A stretch of DNA of 64,000 nt from Burkholderiales bacterium PBB6 (GTDB lineage: Bacteria; Pseudomonadota; Gammaproteobacteria; Burkholderiales; Burkholderiaceae_C), in contig NKIH01000002.1 in the NCBI GenBank assembly GCA_002255925.1, forward strand, positions 558,001 through 622,000. The letters are read 5' to 3'. A program made the translations under genes and the position numbers. Of the stretch, positions 56,192 to 64,000 are shown one piece after another. The notes beneath the pieces were generated by a model. The model was given only the letters and a program-made list of their open reading frames with translations. It was not told where the DNA came from and did no database searches. Numbering within the stretch: the stretch's first letter is position 1; each line of letters opens with the position of its first letter.

Positions 56192-57601
56192 ATGGCAAAC
56201 CACATCCTTGAAGCGGCCACGCCGCTGCCAGTGGACCTGCTGCAACGTTTCGACGTGCCGGGCCCGCGCTACACCTCTTACCCGACCGCCGATCGCTTCG
56301 TGGAGGCGTTTGGTCCGGCCGATTACCTGGGCGCTCTGCACCAGCGGGCCGAGGGCGCCATGGTGGGCGGCAAGAAGCCGCTGTCCATCTACGTGCACAT
56401 CCCGTTCTGCGAATCGGTGTGTTACTACTGCGCCTGCAACAAGGTGATCACCAAGCACCATGAGCGCGCCACCGAATACCTCGATGTGCTGGAGGCCGAA
56501 GTGGCCCTGCATGCACAGGCGCTGGGCGGCGTGCAGAACGTGTCGCAGCTGCACTTCGGCGGTGGCTCGCCCACCTTCCTGAGTGACGCCGAGCTCAGCC
56601 GGGTGATGGCGTTCCTGCAGAAGAGCTTCCGGCTCGCCCCGGGGGCCGAGGTGTCGATCGAGGTCGACCCGCGCACCGCGGACCCGCAACGCCTGGCGCA
56701 CCTGCGGCAGCTCGGCTTCAATCGCTTGAGTTTCGGCGTGCAGGACCTGGACCCCGAGGTGCAGAAGGCCGTGCACCGGGTGCAGTCGCCCGAGAGCATC
56801 CAGAGTCTGATGGTGTGCGCCCGCGAGCTGGGCTTCGAGTCGATCAATGTCGATTTGATCTACGGCTTGCCCAGGCAGACGCCCGAGACGTTCGCCCGCA
56901 CCATCAACCAGATCGGCGAGTGGCGGCCTGACCGCATCGCGCTGTATGCCTATGCGCATCTGCCCTCGCGCTTCAAGCCGCAGCGGCGCATTGATGGCAG
57001 CCAGCTGCCACCCCCTGAGCACCGCATCAGCATGCTGTCGGGCGCCATCGGTGGCTTCCTGGGCCACGGCTACACCTACATCGGCATGGACCACTTTGCG
57101 CTGTCCACCGATTCGCTGGCGGCGGCCAAGCGGCAAGGGCGGCTGCATCGCAACTTCCAGGGCTACAGCACGCAGCCTGATTGCGACCTGATCGGGCTGG
57201 GCGTGTCGTCGATCGGCCGCATGGGCGCCACCTACAGCCAGAACGCGAAGACGCTGCCAGAGTATTACGACGCCATCCGGCAAGGCCAGTTTGCCGTGGT
57301 GCGCGGCCTGGCCTTGACGCGAGATGACCTGCTCCGTCGTGCCGTGATCATGGCGCTGATGTGCCAGGGCCGGCTGGAGTTCGAGTCGATCGAGCTGGCG
57401 CACCTGATCAGCTTCAACGAGTACTTCCGCAACGAGCTCTCGCAGCTGCAGCCGTATGTCGACATGGGTCTGGTGACGGTGGCGCCCGGCGCCATCCAGA
57501 TCACGGCGGCTGGCTGGTTCTTCGTGCGCGCCATCGCCATGTGCTTTGACCGGCATTTGCAGGCCGACCGCGTTCGGGAGCGTTTTTCGCGCATCATCTG
57601 A
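56192..57601 (+). CDS. hemN: Oxygen-independent coproporphyrinogen III oxidase
   Basis: Radical SAM enzyme of 469 residues that decarboxylates coproporphyrinogen III without O2 to supply haem under microaerobic conditions. The cluster cysteines C73, C77 and C80, with C82, are in [25 protein letters not shown] near 26-36 and [16 protein letters not shown] are typical of genuine HemN rather than HemW. The last gene-end residues read RERFSRII. The start ATG at 56192 is chosen from homology; the frame is open upstream. Divergent from fnr. Confidence 0.96.
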   Translation: MANHILEAATPLPVDLLQRFDVPGPRYTSYPTADRFVEAFGPADYLGALHQRAEGAMVGGKKPLSIYVHIPFCESVCYYCACNKVITKHHERATEYLDVLEAEVALHAQALGGVQNVSQLHFGGGSPTFLSDAELSRVMAFLQKSFRLAPGAEVSIEVDPRTADPQRLAHLRQLGFNRLSFGVQDLDPEVQKAVHRVQSPESIQSLMVCARELGFESINVDLIYGLPRQTPETFARTINQIGEWRPDRIALYAYAHLPSRFKPQRRIDGSQLPPPEHRISMLSGAIGGFLGHGYTYIGMDHFALSTDSLAAAKRQGRLHRNFQGYSTQPDCDLIGLGVSSIGRMGATYSQNAKTLPEYYDAIRQGQFAVVRGLALTRDDLLRRAVIMALMCQGRLEFESIELAHLISFNEYFRNELSQLQPYVDMGLVTVAPGAIQITAAGWFFVRAIAMCFDRHLQADRVRERFSRII

Positions 57602-57603
57602 GG

Positions 57604-58305
57604 GTGAACTTCGCTTTGCTTTTGAGCGCCCTGTTGATGGGCTTGGCTGGCTCCGTGCATTGCGTGGCCATGTGCAGTGGCCCCAGCGCGGCAGCGGTGG
57701 CCGCTTGCGGCAGCGGCCGCCCGGCGGGTGCCTGGGCTGGCTTTCATCTCGGGCGTTTGCTGGGGTACACGGCCGCGGGTGCCGTGGTGGCCTCCAGCGT
57801 GAGTGCGCTGGCTTGGCTGGGCGCCTGGACGCCCGCACTGCGCCCACTCTGGACGCTGGCTCATCTGGCGGCCCTGGCGCTCGGGCTGTGGCTGTTGTGG
57901 CAAGGGCGCCAACCGGAATGGCTGGAATCGCTGGGCCGGCAAACGCCACGCGCGAGCGGGCAGGGCGGCTGGCAACGCATGAACGGCCCGACCCGCGCCA
58001 CCGCGGTGGGCGCCGTCTGGTGGGCATGGCCCTGCGGCCTGCTGCAATCGGCCTTGATGGTGGCGGCCCTGGCCAATGGGCCCTGGGGCGGCGCAGCCGT
58101 CATGGCCGTCTTTGCGCTGGCTTCATCGATTGCCCTGGGGTTGGCGCCGGCCTTGTGGCTGCGCCTGGGCGGACGCGGTCGGCAACTGGACGCCCGCATC
58201 GTCAGCTTGGCGGTGCGTGTTTCCGGCGCTGCGCTGGCGGGGGCTTCGGCCTGGGCGCTCGGGCATGGCCTGTGGGTCAAGCTGATCGACTATTGCCTGA
58301 GCTGA
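57604..58305 (+). CDS. Sulfite-exporter TauE/SafE-type membrane protein
   Basis: Membrane protein of 233 residues with six or so hydrophobic segments, start GTG two bases after hemN. The N-terminal [18 protein letters not shown] with its His-Cys-x3-Cys arrangement is characteristic of the DsbD_2/UreH-like family often found next to cbb3 oxidase genes, where a role in copper or cytochrome maturation is proposed. [19 protein letters not shown] is the repeat-like second half. The substrate is not known. Confidence 0.82.
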   Translation: MNFALLLSALLMGLAGSVHCVAMCSGPSAAAVAACGSGRPAGAWAGFHLGRLLGYTAAGAVVASSVSALAWLGAWTPALRPLWTLAHLAALALGLWLLWQGRQPEWLESLGRQTPRASGQGGWQRMNGPTRATAVGAVWWAWPCGLLQSALMVAALANGPWGGAAVMAVFALASSIALGLAPALWLRLGGRGRQLDARIVSLAVRVSGAALAGASAWALGHGLWVKLIDYCLS

Positions 58306-58356
58306 CCAGGCTGCGCATGCAGCCGGCCACGCCTCAGTTGCGCTCCCACGCTGAAC

Positions 58357-58362
58357 TAGAAT
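58357..58362 (+). promoter_or_regulatory. -10 element of icd
   Basis: TAGAAT (5 of 6) lies 47 bases before the icd ATG; a TTGGAG ribosome site precedes the start codon. No well-placed -35 is seen. Confidence 0.4.
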
Positions 58363-58409
58363 TTCTCCTTCGGCGAACCGCGTCAGACAGACGCTTGGAG
58401 TCCTACTGC

Positions 58410-59663
<1,254 letters not shown>

Positions 59664-59712
59664 GGTCTGAAGTGAGGTCTGATGTGAGGCCAGCGCTTGC
59701 GCGCTGAGGCTC

Positions 59713-59748
59713 AAAGCAAAAAGCCCGCAATTGCGGGCTTTTTGCTTT
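59713..59748. terminator. Bidirectional terminator between icd and csp
   Basis: A perfect 36-base palindrome: an 18-base arm (A-rich, then GCCCGC core) and its exact complement with no unpaired loop bases. Both strands end the hairpin in a T run, so it can serve the convergent icd and cold-shock genes. Confidence 0.9.
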
Positions 59749-59776
59749 GCACGGGGGATGACAGACCCCGTCACAC

Positions 59777-60013
59777 TTACTTCTCTGTTTCGCGGGAGAC
59801 CTCCACATCAGCAGTGCGGATGTTCTGTGCCAGCTTGCCCTTGGGGCCTTCCACCAGCTCAAACTTCACACGTTCGCCTTCTTTCAAGGTCTTGAAACCG
59901 TCCATCTGGATGGCCGAGAAGTGGGCGAAGACATCGCTGGCGTCGTTGTCCGGGTTGATGAACCCGAAGCCCTTGGCGTCATTGAACCACTTCACAGTGC
60001 CGATCATTTCCAT
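59777..60013 (-). CDS. CspA-family cold-shock protein
   Basis: Single cold-shock domain of 78 residues, an RNA chaperone. RNP1 is KGFGFI and RNP2 [16 protein letters not shown] is the family start. The protein is about 8-10 residues longer than typical because of a C-terminal charged tail ([10 protein letters not shown]). The ATG at 60013 is chosen because AAGGAGG lies 6-7 bases before it; the ATG at 60007 is too close. The leader region upstream is about 200 bases to clpS, long enough for the structured leader typical of csp genes. Confidence 0.94.
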   Translation of the reverse strand: MEMIGTVKWFNDAKGFGFINPDNDASDVFAHFSAIQMDGFKTLKEGERVKFELVEGPKGKLAQNIRTADVEVSRETEK

Positions 60014-60217
60014 TTCAGTCCTCCTTGTGCCGGTATCCGGCTTATGAGGCGTATTCTGGTTTCCTGTGTTTTGCCGTGTCAATGCTACAAATGGGGCGGT
60101 ACTTTCCAAAAGCGAAAACCGGTACAAATCATGGTCCTTGGGATCGCTTTTCGCAGCATGCCCCATGTCTGAACCGGGGCACCATGGGCGTCAAGTGTGC
60201 AGGGAATCCCAACTGGC

Positions 60218-60223
60218 TATACT
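60218..60223 (+). promoter_or_regulatory. -10 element of clpS
   Basis: TATACT (5 of 6) ends 6 bases before the clpS ATG, which would place the transcription start on the start codon itself. No Shine-Dalgarno sequence is present between them. Confidence 0.5.
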
Positions 60224-60229
60224 GAATTC

Positions 60230-60586
60230 ATGCCTTCGAAACGACCGACGCCCCCACCCAATCAACCCGTGATCGGCAAGCCCGACAACGGTCAAGGTTC
60301 GGTGGTGGCTGAACGCAAGGCTGCACGCACCAAGCCGCCCCGGATGTATCAGGTTGTGATGCTCAATGACGACTTCACGCCGATGGAATTCGTGGTGATG
60401 GTGCTGCAGGAATATTTTCGACTTGATATCGACGCAGCAACCCAAATCATGTTGAAGATCCACCACGACGGTCGAGCCGTCTGCGGCGTCTACAGCAAGG
60501 ACGTTGCCGCAACCAAAGTCGAACTGGTACTCGCCGCGGCGCGACGTGCCGGACACCCGCTTCAATGCATTATGGAGGCCGCATGA
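60230..60586 (+). CDS. clpS: ATP-dependent Clp protease adaptor ClpS
   Basis: N-end-rule adaptor of 118 residues that delivers substrates to ClpAP. After a Pro-rich flexible N-terminus, the core reads [24 protein letters not shown], with the substrate-pocket residues in LNDDFTPM, and ends [31 protein letters not shown]. The stop overlaps the clpA ATG. Confidence 0.96.
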   Translation: MPSKRPTPPPNQPVIGKPDNGQGSVVAERKAARTKPPRMYQVVMLNDDFTPMEFVVMVLQEYFRLDIDAATQIMLKIHHDGRAVCGVYSKDVAATKVELVLAAARRAGHPLQCIMEAA

Positions 60587-62901
60587 TTGCTCAGGAATTG
60601 GAAGTCAGTCTGCACATGGCGTTTGTCGAGGCACGCCAGCAGCGTCACGAGTTCATCACCGTCGAGCACCTGTTGCTGGCTCTGCTGGACAACCCGTCTG
60701 CCGCCGAAGTGTTGCGGGCCTGTGCCGCCAACATTGACGACTTGCGCAAGAGCCTGACCGGCTTCATCCGCGAGAACACGCCCACCGTGGGTGGCACCGA
60801 AGAGGTGGACACCCAGCCCACGTTGGGTTTCCAGCGCGTGATCCAGCGCGCGATCATGCATGTGCAGTCCACGGGCGGCGGCAAGAAGGAAGTGACCGGC
60901 GCCAACGTGCTGGTTGCGATCTTCGGTGAGAAAGATTCCCACGCTGTCTATTACCTGCACCAGCAGGGCGTGACGCGCCTGGACGTCGTGAACTACATCG
61001 CGCACGGCATCAAGAAGTCTGATCCACCCGAGCCTGCCAAGGGCAGCAACGAAGGTGGTGGTGGCGGCTCCGGTGAGGGCGAGAAGGAAGAGGGGGGTGA
61101 CGCCAAGGGCTCGCCGCTCGACCAGTTCACCTCCAACCTGAACGTGCTGGCCAAGGAAGGCAAGATCGATCCGCTGATCGGCCGTGACCATGAAGTCGAG
61201 CGTGTCATCCAGGTGCTCTGCCGCCGCCGCAAGAACAACCCGTTGCTGGTTGGCGAAGCCGGTGTGGGCAAGACCGCCATCGCGGAAGGCCTGGCATGGC
61301 GCATCACCCAGGGCGACGTGCCCGAAGTGCTGGCCGACGCCACCGTGTTCGCACTCGACATGGGTGCGTTGCTGGCAGGCACCAAGTACCGCGGTGACTT
61401 CGAGCAACGGCTGAAGGGCGTGCTGAAGCAGTTGAAGGAAAGCCCGAAGTCGATCCTGTTCATTGACGAGATCCACACCCTGATCGGCGCCGGTGCGGCC
61501 TCGGGCGGCACGCTGGACGCCAGCAACCTGCTCAAGCCAGCTTTGTCGAGCGGCGCCATGAAGTGCCTGGGCGCCACCACCTTCCAGGAATACCGTGGCA
61601 TCTTCGAGAAGGACGCGGCCCTGTCGCGGCGCTTCCAGAAGATCGACGTGCCTGAGCCTTCGGTCGAGCAGACCGTGGAAATTCTCAAGGGCCTGAAGTC
61701 GCGCTTCGAAGAGCACCACAACGTGAAGTACGCGTTGGGCGCCCTGCAGGCCGCGGCCGAGCTGTCGGCCAAGTTCATCAATGACCGCCATTTGCCCGAC
61801 AAGGCGATTGACGTGATCGATGAGGCCGGTGCCGCCCAGCGCATCCTGCCCAAGAGCAAGCAGAAGAAGACCATCACCCGCAACGAGGTCGAAGACATCG
61901 TGGCGAAGATTGCCCGTATCCCGCCGGCCAGCGTGTCGAGCGACGACCGGGGCAAGCTCAAGACGCTGGAGCGTGATCTGAAGGCGGTTGTCTTCGGTCA
62001 GGATCCTGCCGTTGACGTGCTGGCTGCCGCCATCAAGATGGCCCGATCTGGCCTGGGCAAGGCAGACAAGCCGATTGGCGGCTTCCTGTTCAGCGGCCCG
62101 ACGGGCGTGGGCAAGACGGAAGTGGCCAAGCAACTGGCTTACATCCTGGGCATCGAGCTGATCCGCTTCGACATGTCGGAGTACATGGAACGCCATGCCG
62201 TGAGCCGCCTCATCGGCGCGCCCCCGGGCTATGTGGGCTTCGACCAAGGTGGTCTGCTGACCGAGGCCGTCACCAAGAAGCCGCATTGCGTGCTGCTGCT
62301 GGACGAAATCGAGAAGGCCCATCCGGATGTCTTCAACGTGCTGCTCCAGGTGATGGACCACGGCACGCTGACCGACAACAACGGGCGCAAGGCCGACTTC
62401 CGCAACGTCATCATCATCATGACGACGAACGCGGGTGCCGAGACCATGCAGAAGTCGACCATCGGCTTCACCACCCGGCGCGAGCAGGGCGATGAAATGG
62501 GCGACATCAAGCGCCTGTTCACGCCGGAATTCCGCAACCGCCTGGACGCCATCGTGAACTTCCGGTCGCTGGACGAAGACATCATCCTGCGGGTGGTGGA
62601 CAAGTTCCTGCTGCAGCTCGAGCAGCAACTGTCCGAGAAGAAGGTCGAGGTCACCTTTACCGATGCCCTGCGCAAGCATCTGGGCAAGAAGGGCTTCGAT
62701 CCGCTGATGGGCGCGCGCCCGATGCAGCGTCTGATTCAGGACACGATTCGCCGTGCCCTGGCCGACGAGCTGCTGTTCGGACGTCTGGTGGATGGTGGTC
62801 GTCTGACGGTGGACCTGGACGCCGACGGCAACACGACGCTCGACATACAGCCCCTGGGCAAGAGCGGCGACAGGCCCAAGGCGGAAGCCGCGGCGCTTTG
62901 A
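60583..62901 (+). CDS. clpA: Clp protease ATP-binding subunit ClpA
   Basis: Hsp100 unfoldase of 772 residues that feeds proteins to ClpP. The N domain ([18 protein letters not shown], ClpS-binding) is followed by a Gly/Glu-rich linker. The first AAA+ module has [13 protein letters not shown] and the second [13 protein letters not shown]; the Walker B boxes are FIDEIH and [12 protein letters not shown]. The ClpP-binding IGF-type tripeptide lies in the loop containing TIGF (EKSTIGF-like [11 protein letters not shown]). Overlap with clpS indicates one operon. Confidence 0.97.
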   Translation: MIAQELEVSLHMAFVEARQQRHEFITVEHLLLALLDNPSAAEVLRACAANIDDLRKSLTGFIRENTPTVGGTEEVDTQPTLGFQRVIQRAIMHVQSTGGGKKEVTGANVLVAIFGEKDSHAVYYLHQQGVTRLDVVNYIAHGIKKSDPPEPAKGSNEGGGGGSGEGEKEEGGDAKGSPLDQFTSNLNVLAKEGKIDPLIGRDHEVERVIQVLCRRRKNNPLLVGEAGVGKTAIAEGLAWRITQGDVPEVLADATVFALDMGALLAGTKYRGDFEQRLKGVLKQLKESPKSILFIDEIHTLIGAGAASGGTLDASNLLKPALSSGAMKCLGATTFQEYRGIFEKDAALSRRFQKIDVPEPSVEQTVEILKGLKSRFEEHHNVKYALGALQAAAELSAKFINDRHLPDKAIDVIDEAGAAQRILPKSKQKKTITRNEVEDIVAKIARIPPASVSSDDRGKLKTLERDLKAVVFGQDPAVDVLAAAIKMARSGLGKADKPIGGFLFSGPTGVGKTEVAKQLAYILGIELIRFDMSEYMERHAVSRLIGAPPGYVGFDQGGLLTEAVTKKPHCVLLLDEIEKAHPDVFNVLLQVMDHGTLTDNNGRKADFRNVIIIMTTNAGAETMQKSTIGFTTRREQGDEMGDIKRLFTPEFRNRLDAIVNFRSLDEDIILRVVDKFLLQLEQQLSEKKVEVTFTDALRKHLGKKGFDPLMGARPMQRLIQDTIRRALADELLFGRLVDGGRLTVDLDADGNTTLDIQPLGKSGDRPKAEAAAL

Positions 62902-62937
62902 CGTTGCAGGGCGGCAGGCAGTCGCCCACTCTCATGC

Positions 62938-62966
62938 AAAAGGGGCGCATCAAGCGCCCCTTTTTT
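62938..62966 (+). terminator. Rho-independent terminator after clpA
   Basis: GGGGCGC / GCGCCCC stem, 5-base loop, preceded by A4 and followed by T6. Confidence 0.92.
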
Positions 62967-62995
62967 CGTGGGTGATTGGCAAGTGCCGATCCAGC

Positions 62996-63787
62996 TCAAC
63001 CTTGAGCGGCGCTCGCCGGATCCTGCCGGAAGTAGTCGCTGAGCAAGCCGTACAGCGCAGGCAACTCGGCACGCATCGCTTGCGGCACGGTGAAAAACGC
63101 TTCGCAGGCCACGGCAAAGAACTCTTCGGGCGCCTCGGCCCCGTACGGGTCAATCACCGTGCTTTCGCCGTTGTCCACGCGGCGGCAGAAGTCGTCGAAG
63201 GCGGGCTCGATGACTGCCAGCCAAGCCGCGCGGGCACCACCACCTGGCAGCGGAGGAACGCCATCCGCCTCGCCATCAGCCATGTCGATGATGTGCGCAA
63301 ACTCGTGGATCACGACGTTGTACGCATCGTCGGCCAGGCTACCTGCCTGGGCCACGTCTGACCAGGCCAGCATGAGCGGGCCGCCGTGCATGGCCTCGCC
63401 GGTGAGGTGTTCGTCCCACTCATGCACGACGCCGTCATCGTCGATGTCTTCGCGGCGCGCCACCACCTCGTCCGGGTGGACCACGATGCCGATGAAGCCG
63501 TCGTAGGCCGCCAAGCCTTCCGGCCGGTGCAGGATGGGCAGGCAGGCCTGTGCGGCAATCACCACGGCCATGGTGTCGTCCACCACCAGGCCCTGCGCGC
63601 CGGTGAATTCCTTGCGCGCGAGGAACAGGCTGACGAGCCGGCGGAGTGCGCTGGCAGTAGGGTCGGCTGCGTCTGAAATCAGGAACGGATAGGCGCCGGT
63701 CACCAAGGCCCAGAGCTCATCCGGTATGGCGTGCCGCGCCAGTTGCCGGCGCTCGCGCCAGCGCACAAACCAGTTGATGAGGGCCAT
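62996..63787 (-). CDS. mtfA: MtfA-family zinc peptidase
   Basis: Cytoplasmic metallopeptidase of 263 residues. The zinc motif is HEFAHIIDMADGEADG with a third ligand Glu in EEFFAVACEAFF. In E. coli MtfA (YeeI) binds the Mlc repressor and has aminopeptidase activity; no Mlc homologue is seen here. QACLPIL and YDGFIGIVVHPDEVV match the family. It ends close to lpxH on the same strand, 10 bases apart. Confidence 0.9.
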   Translation of the reverse strand: MALINWFVRWRERRQLARHAIPDELWALVTGAYPFLISDAADPTASALRRLVSLFLARKEFTGAQGLVVDDTMAVVIAAQACLPILHRPEGLAAYDGFIGIVVHPDEVVARREDIDDDGVVHEWDEHLTGEAMHGGPLMLAWSDVAQAGSLADDAYNVVIHEFAHIIDMADGEADGVPPLPGGGARAAWLAVIEPAFDDFCRRVDNGESTVIDPYGAEAPEEFFAVACEAFFTVPQAMRAELPALYGLLSDYFRQDPASAAQG

Positions 63788-63797
63788 GCGGGTCAGG

Positions 63798-64000
63798 TCA
63801 GCCCGGCGCCGTGCAGGGGCGGCGTCGCCACCCGTTGGCGGACCAGCTCAGCACGTCGCCGCGCGGCGCAGCGCTGTGTGCCTGGTCGAGGTCCCAATCG
63901 CTCAGCACCAGTCGCTCCCAGCCTTCGGGGCGGTGCTCATGGCAGGGGCGATGGGTGTGGCCATGCAGCAGGGTTGTGCACTGCGCTTCTTCCAGCCACG
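63798..64000 (-). CDS. lpxH: UDP-2,3-diacylglucosamine diphosphatase, C-terminal end
   Basis: The reverse strand encodes 66 residues to a stop at 63798-63800, running off the right edge. LLHGHTHRPCHEH carries the metal-binding GHTH motif of calcineurin-like phosphoesterases, and RLVLSDWDLDQAH is the LpxH-type continuation. LpxH makes lipid X in lipid A synthesis. The N-terminal three-quarters lie outside the window, so LpxH versus another phosphoesterase is judged from the C-terminus only. Confidence 0.82.
   Translation of the reverse strand, partial: WLEEAQCTTLLHGHTHRPCHEHRPEGWERLVLSDWDLDQAHSAAPRGDVLSWSANGWRRRPCTAPG

Noticed and set aside
57546..58409. In-frame extension upstream of icd
   Set aside because: The frame is open through the SafE-type gene, but icd homology and a ribosome site fix the start at 58410.

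Overview
The window is a 64 kb piece of high-GC bacterial chromosome carrying about 64 protein genes (two cut by the window edges) and one tRNA. The gene content and order point to a betaproteobacterium of the order Burkholderiales, probably the Rubrivivax/Leptothrix/Roseateles/Ideonella group. Signs of this are PhaR- and hydroxybutyrate-based PHB metabolism, the exbB-exbD-lpxK-Trm112-kdsB-adk run, xseA-sodB, a complete cbb3 oxidase cluster with an FNR regulator and hemN, and clpS-clpA. The genus is inferred from remembered gene order, not from a search. There are no transposases, phage genes, rRNA genes or CRISPR arrays; this looks like core chromosome.

Layout. 1-7.2 kb: truncated mfd, then ispD (fused to a VOC/glyoxalase-like domain) overlapping ispF, then the ompR-envZ pair on the minus strand and a SIMPL-domain secreted protein. 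7.2-14.9 kb: bdhA, an alpha/beta hydrolase overlapping relA, tRNA-Val(GAC), phaR, rimO and metC. 14.9-24.7 kb: a ten-gene minus-strand chemotaxis block, in transcription order an unknown membrane protein, two cheY genes, a STAS protein, cheA, a soluble poly-HAMP/PAS chemoreceptor, cheW, cheR, cheD and cheB, with a sigma-28-like promoter upstream. 24.8-27.7 kb: pip, smpB, ratA, rnfH and a DUF4124 protein. 27.8-33.8 kb: guaB, an MFS transporter, guaA, tadA and an LD-carboxypeptidase. 34.1-37.2 kb: a large TonB-dependent receptor with high-expression codon use. 37.3-42.2 kb: a minus-strand SDR gene, adk, and the kdsB-Trm112-lpxK-exbD-exbB run.

42.6-47.3 kb: xseA, sodB, a QseB/QseC-type two-component pair and a DUF192 protein. 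47.3-58.3 kb: a complete microaerobic respiration block, ccoI-ccoS-ccoN-ccoO-ccoQ-ccoP-ccoG-ccoH plus a small membrane protein, then divergent fnr and hemN and a SafE-type membrane protein. FNR-box-like sites sit inside ccoS (in front of ccoN) and between fnr and hemN, so FNR probably controls oxidase, haem supply and itself. 58.4-64 kb: icd, a cold-shock protein, clpS-clpA, mtfA and the 3' end of lpxH.

The most unusual items are the IspD-VOC fusion; the membrane-anchored chemotaxis protein with a CheZ-like D-x3-Q motif in a cluster that has two CheYs and no recognisable cheZ; the cytoplasmic receptor built from three exact 90-residue tandem HAMP-like units; a perfect 7-2-7 palindrome over the predicted phaR start site; a pair of DnaA-box sequences far from any replication gene; and a recurring arrangement in which a -10-like hexamer ends 6-7 bases before the start codon, suggesting leaderless mRNAs.
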